From an uncultured Clostridia bacterium (GTDB lineage: Bacteria; Bacillota; Clostridia; Tissierellales; Peptoniphilaceae): a DNA stretch of 15,534 nucleotides. The stretch covers positions 1 through 15,534 of the forward strand of contig CAMEGD010000025.1 in assembly GCA_945916025.1 (NCBI GenBank), given 5' to 3'. A program made the position numbers and the translations under genes. Under the pieces are notes generated by a model. That model saw nothing but the letters and a program-made list of their open reading frames with translations. It did no database searches and was not told the origin of the DNA. Positions 6,803-14,102 of the stretch are shown one piece after another (position 1 is the stretch's first letter; each line of letters starts with the position of its first letter).

Positions 6803-6810
6803 AAAGTCTT

Positions 6811-7161
6811 TTATAGTAATTCTTCTGTCCACTTGTCTTCTTTGAATCCTAGTAGGACCTTGTCTTCTGTTACTAAAAGGGGTCTTTTTATTAGCATACC
6901 GTCATTAGAAAGTTTTTCTAATAGGGTATCTTCGTCTTCTCTGTGGAATCTTTCTTTCATGTTTAGTTCTTTGTAAGAGTTTCCTGAGGTATTAAAAAAC
7001 TTTTTTAGTGGTAGCTTACTTAACTTGTAATAGTCTTTTAAGTCTTTTACACTTGGTGGGTTTTGCTTTATGTCCACATAGTCATAGGAAATATTATTTT
7101 CATCTAGCCAATTAGTTGCCTTTTTGCATGTTGAGCATTTTGGATAACAATATATTTTCAT
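6811..7161 (-). CDS. ArsC/Spx-family thioredoxin-fold protein, YusI type
   Basis: This is a 116-residue soluble protein with a thioredoxin-like fold of the ArsC/Spx family. It has YPKCSTCKKA with a C9-x-x-C12 pair, the central LKKFFNTSGNSYKEL segment (52-66), and NDGMLIKRPLLV with the conserved cis-Pro Arg-Pro (93-94). The LKKFFNTSG and DGMLIKRP motifs closely resemble B. subtilis YusI, whose role is not established. It lacks the DNA-regulator context that would favour Spx, and true arsenate reduction is not supported by any ars genes nearby. A thiol-redox role is inferred from the CxxC. AAGGAG precedes the ATG at 7161, and a clear terminator follows. It is a lone intact gene between the hsdM and cobalamin gene remnants. 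Confidence 0.9.
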   Translation of the reverse strand: MKIYCYPKCSTCKKATNWLDENNISYDYVDIKQNPPSVKDLKDYYKLSKLPLKKFFNTSGNSYKELNMKERFHREDEDTLLEKLSNDGMLIKRPLLVTEDKVLLGFKEDKWTEELL

Positions 7162-7256
7162 TACTTTACTCCTTGTGTTTTACTTTTTTATTCTACTTAT
7201 AACTTTACCCATTTTTTTTAATTATAAAGTAATTTTGCGGGATTAGTTTATGATAT

Positions 7257-7285
7257 ATGACAGGTATATAGTCTCAATATAAAAT
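7257..7285 (+). promoter_or_regulatory. Candidate sigma-A promoter before the cobalamin gene remnants
   Basis: ATGACA (7257-7262), 17 bases, then TAAAAT (7280-7285) fits a vegetative promoter with one mismatch in each hexamer. A good ribosome site AAGGAGGA (7299-7306) follows but has no nearby start codon. This suggests the original first gene was deleted just after its leader. Confidence 0.45.
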
Positions 7286-7313
7286 TCAATTAAAATTTAA
7301 GGAGGATAGGTAC

Positions 7314-7379
7314 AGAAATTCCAACACCTTTATTAAGGATGAAAAAATCATTACACCTAGGGGATACAAGATACTATGA
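7314..7379 (+). pseudogene. cbiH: cbiH/cobJ remnant: C-terminal tail of precorrin-3B C17-methyltransferase
   Basis: The frame ending in TGA at 7377-7379 reads RNSNTFIKDEKIITPRGYKIL. The family's C-terminus typically reads like GNSNTYVKDGKMITPRGY, so this is the last 20 or so residues of CbiH/CobJ, an enzyme of the corrin ring-contraction branch of cobalamin synthesis. Everything upstream is gone, replaced by DNA bearing a promoter-like element and a ribosome site. The TGA overlaps the cbiJ ATG (ATGA), the tight coupling expected in an intact cbi operon. The identification rests on this short but distinctive motif plus the adjacency to cbiJ. Confidence 0.7.
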
Positions 7380-8097
7380 TTTGGATAATAGGCGGAACTT
7401 CAGAGGCTAGAAGGCTGATAGAAGCCCTTGGAGATTTTGAAAACTATATAGTTACCATAGCAACTGAAGATGGAAGAGAGTTTTTTTATACTTATTTGTA
7501 GGTAGACTTACCAAGGATCAAATGGTGGACTGTGCAAAAGAAAGATCTATTGACATGATAGTGGACTTGTCCCATCCCTATGCTAAGGTAGTTTCAGAAA
7601 ATGCAAGGTCTATATGTGAAGAATTGAATATAAAATATGTAAGATATGCCCGCAAAAAGTCAGCTAACAAAAAAGGAGATATTACCTTATCATCTTACGA
7701 AGAGGCTTATGAATTTCTTTCTAAGATTAAGGGAACGGTCTTCTTTACAACAGGTTCAAAAAACATTAAAGACTTTGAGAAAGTAAGGGGAGAAAATAGG
7801 TTTATTTACAGGGCTCTTCCTGCTCTGGAAAGTCTAAAACTATGTAAGGATAGTAATGTTCACATGAGGGATATTGTGGGTATTCTTGGACCTTTTTCTA
7901 AGGAGCTCAACAAGGCCATGTTTTCTTTCTACCAGCCAGATTACTGCCTAATGAAAGATAGTGGCGAGGCTGGAGGGACAGAGGAAAAGATAAGTGCCTG
8001 TAAGGACCTGGGGATTAAGACCATAGTAATTAGAAGAGGCGATGAAGATGGACTAGAGTCATAGGACCAGGTGGAAGAAATAATTAGAAATCACTAA
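7376..8097 (+). pseudogene. cbiJ: cbiJ/cobK pseudogene: precorrin-6A reductase with a frameshift and a premature stop
   Basis: ATG at 7376 encodes MIWIIGGTSEARRLIEAL, the Rossmann nucleotide-binding start of CbiJ/CobK, up to ATEDGREFF. The frame is then lost at a T7 run (7481-7487) and closes at TAG 7499-7501. One added base would restore FVGRLTKDQMVDCAKE, then the family signatures VDLSHPYAKVVSENA, GILGPFSKELN and LMKDSGEAGGTEEK. Near the end a second lesion, TAG at 8062-8064, interrupts GLES-stop-DQVEEIIRNH, which would otherwise run in frame to TAA at 8097. The enzyme reduces precorrin-6 with NAD(P)H in cobalamin synthesis. Two independent lesions plus loss of the upstream cbi genes mark it as decaying. 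The longest surviving frame is 7522-8064 (180 residues), which lacks the nucleotide-binding start. Confidence 0.87.
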
Positions 8098-8108
8098 AGG
8101 AAGCTAAT

Positions 8109-8720
8109 ATGGAAATATATCTTACTAGACATGGAACTACAAAGTGGAATGAGGCAAGGATTATGCAAGGTTGGAAGGACTCAGACCTAACTGAAGAAGG
8201 GATAGACCATGCCAAGAAACTTGGAATGCGCCTATCTTCTGTAGACTTTGACATAATATATTCTAGTCACCAAAGTAGGGCCTTGGAAACTGCTAAGCTA
8301 ATTAGGGGAATTAGGGATATTGAAATTTTAAGCCACCCTGGGCTTAGGGAGATGTCCTACGGGAGGTGGGAGGGGATGACCTTAGAAGATATTAACAAGG
8401 TCTACCCTGAAGAATTATTTATCTATATTAATAGGCCCAAGGACTATGTGCCTGTAGATGAAAATGGGGAAACTTATGTGGACTTAATTAAGAGAGTCCA
8501 AGGATTCTTAGAAGATCTTAGAAGGAAAAACCTAAATAGGGTACTACTAGTAACCCACGGAATTCCCCTTAAGGTACTTATTATGATAAGCAAGGACCTT
8601 AGTCATGAAGACTTTGCAAAACTACCTATATACAAGGGAACGGCCCTGAGTATTATTGAAGAAAGGGATGGAAACTTTAGGTTACTATTAGAAAATGACC
8701 TAAGTCACCTTAGACCTTAA
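8109..8720 (+). CDS. Histidine phosphatase family protein (phosphoglycerate mutase-like; possibly CobC-like)
   Basis: This is a 203-residue soluble phosphatase with the branch-1 histidine phosphatase pattern. It has TRHGTTKWN with R7, the phosphorylated H8 and G9, then R57 in SSHQSRALETA, E81 in LREMSYGRWEG, and the second His H150 in LLVTHGIPLK. The length fits bacterial PhoE/GpmB/CobC-type enzymes. Its position 11 bases after the cbiJ remnant suggests it may once have been the alpha-ribazole-phosphate phosphatase (CobC) of the lost cobalamin operon. Sequence alone cannot separate that from a general small-molecule phosphatase, and its intact frame suggests it is still used. AAAGGAAG lies before the ATG. 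A strong bidirectional terminator follows directly. Confidence 0.9.
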   Translation: MEIYLTRHGTTKWNEARIMQGWKDSDLTEEGIDHAKKLGMRLSSVDFDIIYSSHQSRALETAKLIRGIRDIEILSHPGLREMSYGRWEGMTLEDINKVYPEELFIYINRPKDYVPVDENGETYVDLIKRVQGFLEDLRRKNLNRVLLVTHGIPLKVLIMISKDLSHEDFAKLPIYKGTALSIIEERDGNFRLLLENDLSHLRP

Positions 8721-8730
8721 TTTTTACATT

Positions 8731-8775
8731 AAAAAAACGAAAGACTTAACCTTTACAGGAAGACTTTCGTTTTTT
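8731..8775. terminator. Bidirectional terminator between convergent genes
   Basis: A long stem pairs the A-run, CGAAAG and CTT arm (8731-8747) with AAG and CTTTCG plus a T-run (8760-8775), with one internal A-A mismatch and a loop of about 12 bases. The A run on one side and T run on the other let it work in both directions. It serves the histidine phosphatase (+) and the DUF1622 gene (-), whose stop lies two bases away. Confidence 0.88.
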
Positions 8776-8776
8776 C

Positions 8777-9133
8777 TTAGTCTAATTTGTCATCTAAGTG
8801 GTCAACTGCACCCTTTTGTCTAATTTCCCAATGGACAATTACTGTAATTACAATCCTAATAAATACAAGAATACCAACATGGAAAAGGTCGTTTGCATTT
8901 TTAGCTACTAGGGTTTTGATAATCTCCGCAGCTAAGAAGAATTCCATTGAGATAAGTATACCGTTATCTAGTAAAAGGTCTTTACCTGACAAGATAAAAT
9001 TAAGTTTTTCATCAAAGATAATCTTAAAAAATGACCTTACAACGGCGATTAATAGGATTACAAGTCCCAAGATTTCAATAAGTACTGCTATTGTGGGCAC
9101 AACGTTAGTAAACAATAGTTCTAGCATTTTCAT
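8777..9133 (-). CDS. DUF1622 family small membrane protein
   Basis: This is a 118-residue integral membrane protein with predicted spans at about 12-36, 56-76 and 83-103. The pattern of a first hydrophobic helix, a basic loop (RSFFKIIF), MEFFLAAEIIKTL and then VLIRIV-like (FIRIVITVIVHWEIR) matches DUF1622, a widespread family without a known function. The C-terminus is hydrophilic and acidic (DHLDDKLD). The ATG at 9133 is only about two bases from its AAAGGTG ribosome site, so the second ATG at 9127 may be the real start, giving 116 residues. It is monocistronic, convergent with the histidine phosphatase and divergent from the NamZ-type gene. Confidence 0.85.
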   Translation of the reverse strand: MKMLELLFTNVVPTIAVLIEILGLVILLIAVVRSFFKIIFDEKLNFILSGKDLLLDNGILISMEFFLAAEIIKTLVAKNANDLFHVGILVFIRIVITVIVHWEIRQKGAVDHLDDKLD

Positions 9134-9158
9134 AGCACCTTTCTGATATTATAAAATC

Positions 9159-9167
9159 ATTATAACA
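9159..9167 (-). promoter_or_regulatory. Extended -10 promoter for the DUF1622 gene
   Basis: Minus-strand TGT followed by a perfect TATAAT sits about 25 bases before the gene. A TTGACT lies upstream (9186-9191 on the plus strand), but the 21-base spacing is too long for a standard -35, so the extended -10 probably carries recognition. Confidence 0.5.
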
Positions 9168-9226
9168 TAAAGTATTAATTATTAAAGTCAATGTAACAGG
9201 ATTTTAATTATAAGTAATTAGACCTG

Positions 9227-9235
9227 TGGTATAAT
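9227..9235 (+). promoter_or_regulatory. Extended -10 promoter for the NamZ-type gene
   Basis: TGG followed by a perfect TATAAT (9230-9235) predicts a start site near 9242, directly before the AGGTGA ribosome site (9243-9248). The 5' leader would be only about 10 bases. The -35 position holds no good match. Confidence 0.55.
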
Positions 9236-9249
9236 TTTTTTTAGGTGAT

Positions 9250-10884
9250 ATGATGAAAAAAATATTTTATTTATTATTAATTTTTTCCCTAGTACTTATT
9301 CCAAATAAGTCCTACGCAAGTTATAAGGTCATGGCCCAAGGGTCAAATCAGGACCTTTATTTAAATGGGAAAAACCAAAATACTGTAGGCTTTAATATAG
9401 ATGACTACAACTACTATCGACTTAGGGACCTAGCTAGTATTTTAAAAACTGAAAACTTTAACTTTTCCCTTTGGGGCGACCATAAGGAAATTGTAGTTAC
9501 CATGTATACCCAATATGAAAATGATGGTAGCCAAAAGGTAATTAACAAAGTTGGAGACAAAAAAACGGCCCTTAAAAAGGACATGACCCTAGTACTGGTA
9601 AAGAATGAAAAGACCATTAGACAAGAAATAAGTGTCTATAACATTGATGGCTATAACTACTTTAAACTTAGGGATATTGGTGGGATTTTAGGCTTTGATG
9701 TAGATTACAATGAAAAGGAAAACCAAGCTCACATTTACACTAGGACCTATCAAGTTCCAGAAATGGACCCTACAGGTAAGGTGGTCCTTGGAAATGAAAG
9801 ACTTTTAGAAGAATATTCTCACCTTATAAATGGAAAGAATGTTGGCTTAATTACTAACCAAACTGGTATTGACTCTAAGGGAGTTAGAACTGTAGACAAG
9901 CTTTACGACTACCCTGGAGCAAAGCTAATGGCAGTTTATTCTCCAGAACATGGCCTTGATGGTTTGATTAAGGCTGGGGAATATGTGGAATCATACATGG
10001 ATACTAGGCTAAACCTACCAGTTTATAGCCTTTATGGAAAGACTAGAGAACCTAGCCAAGACATGTTAAAAAATATTGATGTTTTGATTTTTGATATTCA
10101 AGATATAGGGTCTAGAACCTATACCTATGTATCTACCTTAAACTATGCAATGAAGGCAGCAAAGAAGGCTGGAATTAATATTATAGTATTAGATAGGCCA
10201 AACCCCCTTGGAGGACAAATTGTTGAAGGCTTTATGCTAGAGGACAAGTATGCAACCTTTGTGGGAGTAGACAATACTCCTATGGCCCATGGGATGACAG
10301 TTGGAGAGCTTGCAAAGTTTTATAACAGAAAAATTTGGGCAGACCTAAGTGTTATTGAAATGAAAAACTACACTAGGTCCATGATTTGGCAGGATACAAA
10401 ACTTACATTTAAGCAAACTAGCCCTAATATTCCTGATGTTGTATCGGCCTTTAACTATATGGCTACGGGAATTGGAGATGGAACCGGCCTTGGACAAGGT
10501 TACAAGTTTGCTTGGGTTGGGTCAGAATCTTTAAAATCTGAAGAATTTGCTAAGGTTTTAAACTCTTACAACCTTCCAGGAGTTAGGTTTATACCAGAAG
10601 ATAACAAGGGAAGAGGAGGAGTAAGACTTGCCATTACTGATTACAAGAAGTACAATCCTCAAAAGACTGGAACCTATATTTTAGCAACTGCTAACCTACT
10701 GGGAGAAATAAAAATTCCTAGGGAAATTGATGGGGTAATTCCAATGTTTGAAAAGATTCATGGCTCTGACAAAATGGGTAATGCCTTGTTACAAAAACTT
10801 TCTCCAGAGGAAATTGTAGAACTTTATCAAGATGATTTACAGGAATTTATGAAGGTAAGAGAAAAGTATTTAATTTATAAATAA
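9250..10884 (+). CDS. Secreted DUF1343 / NamZ-type exo-beta-N-acetylmuramidase with N-terminal stalk domain
   Basis: This is a 544-residue exported protein. A signal peptide (MMKKIFYLLLIFSLVLIP...SYA) covers residues 1-24. Residues 25-170 hold two copies of a copper-amine-oxidase-N/stalk-type unit, marked by YNYYRLRDLASIL and YNYFKLRDIGGILGF. From about 190 a DUF1343 domain runs to the end: VGLITNQTGID, YSPEHGLDG, LPVYSLYGKTREPS, IFDIQDIGSRTYTYVSTLNYA, LDRPNPLGG and HGMTVGELA. Characterised DUF1343 proteins (B. subtilis NamZ/YbbC, Tannerella NamZ) release MurNAc from the non-reducing end of peptidoglycan fragments, so a role in wall turnover or MurNAc salvage outside the cell is likely. The stalk may tether or position the enzyme. 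The ATG at 9253 has better ribosome-site spacing than 9250. The gene has its own promoter and terminator. Confidence 0.92.
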   Translation: MMKKIFYLLLIFSLVLIPNKSYASYKVMAQGSNQDLYLNGKNQNTVGFNIDDYNYYRLRDLASILKTENFNFSLWGDHKEIVVTMYTQYENDGSQKVINKVGDKKTALKKDMTLVLVKNEKTIRQEISVYNIDGYNYFKLRDIGGILGFDVDYNEKENQAHIYTRTYQVPEMDPTGKVVLGNERLLEEYSHLINGKNVGLITNQTGIDSKGVRTVDKLYDYPGAKLMAVYSPEHGLDGLIKAGEYVESYMDTRLNLPVYSLYGKTREPSQDMLKNIDVLIFDIQDIGSRTYTYVSTLNYAMKAAKKAGINIIVLDRPNPLGGQIVEGFMLEDKYATFVGVDNTPMAHGMTVGELAKFYNRKIWADLSVIEMKNYTRSMIWQDTKLTFKQTSPNIPDVVSAFNYMATGIGDGTGLGQGYKFAWVGSESLKSEEFAKVLNSYNLPGVRFIPEDNKGRGGVRLAITDYKKYNPQKTGTYILATANLLGEIKIPREIDGVIPMFEKIHGSDKMGNALLQKLSPEEIVELYQDDLQEFMKVREKYLIYK

Positions 10885-10889
10885 GATTT

Positions 10890-10915
10890 AGAGGCGAGAG
10901 TATTCGCCTCTTTTT
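10890..10915 (+). terminator. Terminator after the NamZ-type gene
   Basis: AGAGGCGA (10890-10897) pairs perfectly with TCGCCTCT (10904-10911) across a six-base loop, followed by a T run. It lies five bases after the stop codon. Confidence 0.88.
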
Positions 10916-10947
10916 AGTGAAATAAATAAATGTTTTCATTAATTTCA

Positions 10948-10975
10948 TAGACATTTTACCAATATTAGTTATAAT
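10948..10975 (+). promoter_or_regulatory. Sigma-A promoter for the pyrophosphatase gene
   Basis: TAGACA (10948-10953), a 16-base spacer and a perfect TATAAT (10970-10975) make the best two-hexamer promoter in the window. The predicted start is near 10982, giving a leader of about 30 bases ahead of the TTG start, with AGGAGGT at 10999-11005. Confidence 0.7.
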
Positions 10976-11010
10976 ATATTGATTATAAGATGATACTTAG
11001 GAGGTAACTC

Positions 11011-12663
11011 TTGGAAAATAAAGAAACAATCTATATAAGTGGCCACAGGAATCCAGATTCTGACTCTATATGTGCAGCCATTGCCTATGCAGATTTAAAA
11101 AATAGAAGAGGAAAGGTAAATGCAATTCCAATTAGACTTGGAGACTTAACAAAGGAAACTCAATTTATCTTAGATTATTTTAATGTGGAAGCCCCAATTT
11201 TGGTAGAGACTATGAAGCCTCAGGTTTCTGATTTAAAAATAGACCCTCCTTACAAAATATCTAAAAATACAACTATGAACAAGGCTCTTTCTATAATCCA
11301 AAGTGAGAATATTTCAAACTTGCAAGTTGTAGATGAAAATGATGAGCTTTTAGGAGTGGTTACCCTTTCGAACCTTACAGAAGGCTATATGGATATTTGG
11401 GATGACAATATTCTAGGCAGGTCCAACACTACCCTAGAAAATATCGTGGAAGTAATGAGAGGGGAAGTTATCCACGAGGCTGAAAACCAACAAGGTTACA
11501 GTGGCAGGATGACAGTCTATGCCATGGAGCCGGAAAGTGTAAAGGACAATATCCAAAAAAACGACATTGTAATAGTGGGAAACAGGGAAGATGCCCAAAG
11601 GGACGCCATAAACAAGGGAGTTTCCATTTTGATACTAACTATTGGGTCAGAAATTTCTAAAGAAAACCTGGACCTTGCCATAAAAAACAAGGTTACCATA
11701 ATTACAACTGAATTAGACACCTTTTTAGCAGCTAGACTTTTACCTTTAGCTGTTCCAGTTGACTACGTTATGACTAAAAAGGACCTAGTAAAGTTTAGGG
11801 ATGATGACTTTGTAGACGATATTAAGGTAATAATGGGAAATACCAGGTACCGTTCTTATCCGATAGTTGACCATAAAAACCAAGTTGTAGGCTCTATTGC
11901 TAGGTACCACTTGATTTCCAACAAGAAAAAGTCCCTGATTTTAGTAGACCACAATGAAAAAAACCAATCTGTTCCCGACATTGAGGCGGCAGAAATTATA
12001 GAAATTATTGACCATCACAGGGTAGCAAATATTTCCACATCCCAACCAATATTTTTTAGGAATATGCCAGTAGGTTCTACTTCCACAATTATATCCATGA
12101 TGTACTTTGAACAGGGAGTAAGCCCTTCTAAGGAAATAGCTGGTATTCTTTGTGGAGCTATAATTTCAGATACTTTACTTTTAAGATCTCCTACAGCAAC
12201 TGATGAAGACAAGAGGATGCTTAATAGGATGGCTAAAATTGCAGACTTAGACATAGAAAGTTTTGCTATGAAGATGTTTAAAGCTGGGACTTCACTAGAA
12301 GATAAGGACTCTGAAGACCTTCTTGGAGTAGATATGAAGCAATTTGAGATCGAAGGAGAAGCCATAAGGATTTCCCAAGTATTTACAATGGACTTAGACA
12401 ACTTAGCTTCTTTAAAGGATGACTTGATAAAGACCATGACAGAGTATTTAAAAAAATACGACTTGTCCACCTATGTCCTAGTATTTACTGATATATTAGA
12501 TGAAGTATCAGAAATTATGACAGTTGGAGAATATGATGAACACATTGCACGTGCCTTTGGGATGGAGCTAGACAATCACAGCTTCTCAGCTAAGGGAGTC
12601 CTATCCAGAAAAAAACAAGTTGTTCCTACAATTACCCAAGCTATATCAAAATTTAAAAACTAA
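11011..12663 (+). CDS. ppaC: Family II Mn-dependent inorganic pyrophosphatase with CBS and DRTGG domains
   Basis: This is a cytoplasmic 550-residue DHH-superfamily enzyme that hydrolyses pyrophosphate to phosphate, driving biosynthesis forward. The catalytic DHH domain opens with SGHRNPDSDSI (H12, D16, D18) and continues after an insert with VDHNE (312-316) and DHHR (334-337). The C-terminal DHHA2 part carries SRKKQ (532-536), which binds substrate. The insert (about 70-305) holds two CBS motifs flanking a DRTGG domain. Clostridial enzymes of this build are controlled by adenine nucleotides, with AMP/ADP inhibiting and ATP or diadenosine polyphosphates activating, so the same is likely here. 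The start is TTG, supported by AGGAGGT six bases upstream and by family alignment. It is monocistronic with a clear promoter and terminator. Confidence 0.95.
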   Translation: MENKETIYISGHRNPDSDSICAAIAYADLKNRRGKVNAIPIRLGDLTKETQFILDYFNVEAPILVETMKPQVSDLKIDPPYKISKNTTMNKALSIIQSENISNLQVVDENDELLGVVTLSNLTEGYMDIWDDNILGRSNTTLENIVEVMRGEVIHEAENQQGYSGRMTVYAMEPESVKDNIQKNDIVIVGNREDAQRDAINKGVSILILTIGSEISKENLDLAIKNKVTIITTELDTFLAARLLPLAVPVDYVMTKKDLVKFRDDDFVDDIKVIMGNTRYRSYPIVDHKNQVVGSIARYHLISNKKKSLILVDHNEKNQSVPDIEAAEIIEIIDHHRVANISTSQPIFFRNMPVGSTSTIISMMYFEQGVSPSKEIAGILCGAIISDTLLLRSPTATDEDKRMLNRMAKIADLDIESFAMKMFKAGTSLEDKDSEDLLGVDMKQFEIEGEAIRISQVFTMDLDNLASLKDDLIKTMTEYLKKYDLSTYVLVFTDILDEVSEIMTVGEYDEHIARAFGMELDNHSFSAKGVLSRKKQVVPTITQAISKFKN

Positions 12664-12667
12664 AATA

Positions 12668-12706
12668 GACCCTTAAGTCTGAAATTTCAGGCCTAAGGGT
12701 CCTTTT
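12668..12706 (+). terminator. Terminator after the pyrophosphatase gene
   Basis: GACCCTTA (12668-12675) pairs with TAAGGGTC (12694-12701), and the inner part is a perfect CTGAAATTTCAG palindrome, so the whole forms a long near-continuous hairpin followed by CTTTT. It also separates the convergent AI-2E-family gene, for which the minus-strand T tract is poorer. Confidence 0.82.
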
Positions 12707-12738
12707 GTATAAATATAATATGGGTCCTAGAAGAAGTT

Positions 12739-14001
12739 TTATTCTTCTGGTGGAGTTTTCTTAGTAGGTTTAATCTTTTCTAAAAAAGTTTCCTCATCGA
12801 AAACTTCCTTCTGCTTATTATAAATATTTCTTCTAATTATTTGGTTGAGCCTTGTTGGGCTTTGGACAAGAGTAGGGTCTTCCTTCCTTTTAATGGACAA
12901 AAAGTCTATTATGTCACCCATGGTGTAATAAATTAATGTGGCAATTGGAACTGCTAGTACCATACCTAGTAGGCCAAAAACTGATCCACCTATTGCAACT
13001 GATGCCATAACCCAAATTCCTGGAAGTCCAACTTTGTTTCCCACTACCTTTGGATATATTAGGTTTGTTTCAATTTGTTGTATTACAAGGGTCATTATTA
13101 TAAAGATAATACCGTCCTTTAATCCCTGGGAAGCTATAAGAATAAATCCTATAAAGGCCCCAAAGAAGGCCCCAAAGTATGGAATAAAGGCCATAAATCC
13201 TTCCAACAGTGCAATTGTAGTCCTGTAAGGTAGGCCCAAAATCATAAGTCCAATAAAGTTCATAAGTCCAAATATAACAGCCTCTATAAAGGTTGCTGAT
13301 AAAAAGTTTGAAAAAATTGATGCAGCCCTTGTACCTGATAGGATTAGGGATTCAGCAATATCTTCTGGCAAAAAGGCCCTTAAAAATCTTTGGACTTGCC
13401 CCTTAAAGGTCTCCTTGTAAAATAAAAGATAAATTGAAAATACAAAGGCTAAAAAACCAGTAACTAGGGCTGAGAAAGTAGATGTAACTATATTCAACCC
13501 ACCTAAAAGGTAGCTGGATAGGTTAGATTCTAACTTGTCCCTAAGGCCATTTGCATATTCAATTAACTTATCGCTAATTTCGTTAACTGCTTCATAGTCT
13601 GTTGTTCTTAAATTTTCTAAGGCCTTGGTCACTTCTTCTATTACCTTAGGAAGTTGGTTTACAAATTCTATAATCGCTTCTGACAACTGTGGAATAAGTG
13701 TCATAATTACAAAAAAGATTGCAAGGGCGACAATTATCAAGGTTATTAGAATAGATAGGCCCCTATAAGCCTGTTTGTTCTTGTATTTAAAAACTCTTTT
13801 TCTCAAAAACTTCTCAATAGACTTTAAGGGTACACTTATAAATGTTGCAATAATTCCACCTAAAATAAAGGGGGAAATCAGTTGTAAAAACTGTAACAAG
13901 CCCCTAGATATGGCAGAAATATTAAAAAGTAAAAATGTTAATAAAATAAGTAAAGACCCTGTCTTTAAAAGTTTTCGGTCTGTATTGTTCATAGGGTTCA
14001 T
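12739..14001 (-). CDS. AI-2E family transporter (PerM/YtvI-type membrane protein)
   Basis: This is a 420-residue polytopic membrane protein of the AI-2E transporter/UPF0118 family. Two N-terminal spans at about 14-60 are followed by a span at 82-104, then a long extracytoplasmic helical region (about 105-165, rich in Glu/Leu), then a cluster of spans at about 168-200, 235-300 and 305-370. Landmarks are the ILGLPYRTTIALLEGFMAFIPYFG segment, IGFILIASQG, NLIYPKVVGNKVGLPGIWV and GLLGMVLAVPIATL, all typical of the family. Members include a proposed AI-2 exporter and Na+/H+ antiporters, so the substrate cannot be assigned. The cytoplasmic C-terminal tail is charged and ends in KKTPPEE. AAGGAG lies eight bases before the ATG at 14001. 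A terminator upstream isolates it from the DUF4097 gene. Confidence 0.92.
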   Translation of the reverse strand: MNPMNNTDRKLLKTGSLLILLTFLLFNISAISRGLLQFLQLISPFILGGIIATFISVPLKSIEKFLRKRVFKYKNKQAYRGLSILITLIIVALAIFFVIMTLIPQLSEAIIEFVNQLPKVIEEVTKALENLRTTDYEAVNEISDKLIEYANGLRDKLESNLSSYLLGGLNIVTSTFSALVTGFLAFVFSIYLLFYKETFKGQVQRFLRAFLPEDIAESLILSGTRAASIFSNFLSATFIEAVIFGLMNFIGLMILGLPYRTTIALLEGFMAFIPYFGAFFGAFIGFILIASQGLKDGIIFIIMTLVIQQIETNLIYPKVVGNKVGLPGIWVMASVAIGGSVFGLLGMVLAVPIATLIYYTMGDIIDFLSIKRKEDPTLVQSPTRLNQIIRRNIYNKQKEVFDEETFLEKIKPTKKTPPEE

Positions 14002-14052
14002 ATTATTTTCTCCTTAAAGTTTTAAATACCCAAATAAGGTCTTAAATAAGCT

Positions 14053-14085
14053 AAAAAAGCCCTTATGAGAAAATCTTATAAGGGC
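14053..14085 (-). terminator. Terminator after the YvlB-like gene
   Basis: On the minus strand GCCCTTAT (14085-14078) pairs perfectly with ATAAGGGC (14066-14059) across an 11-base loop and is followed by six T residues. It ends the two-gene unit 14103-15505. Confidence 0.88.
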
Positions 14086-14102
14086 AAGTTCTATTATCCA
14101 AA

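Noticed and set aside
7162..7313. Possible cobalamin riboswitch before the cbi remnants
   Set aside because: I see neither the conserved B12-box sequence nor the multi-stem layout, and the stretch is only about 150 bases and A/T-rich.
7522..8064. A 180-residue frame as a functional precorrin-6A reductase
   Set aside because: It lacks the Rossmann start, which lies intact but out of frame just upstream, and ends at a premature TAG with homologous-looking sequence continuing after it.
8787..9146. A 119-residue plus-strand frame opposite the DUF1622 gene
   Set aside because: The minus-strand product matches a known family with a promoter, ribosome site and terminator; the plus-strand frame has none.
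12015..12470. A minus-strand frame inside the pyrophosphatase gene (also one at 11517-11720)
   Set aside because: Both are antisense to conserved DHH/CBS coding sequence and Ser/Ile-rich in the manner of complement artefacts.
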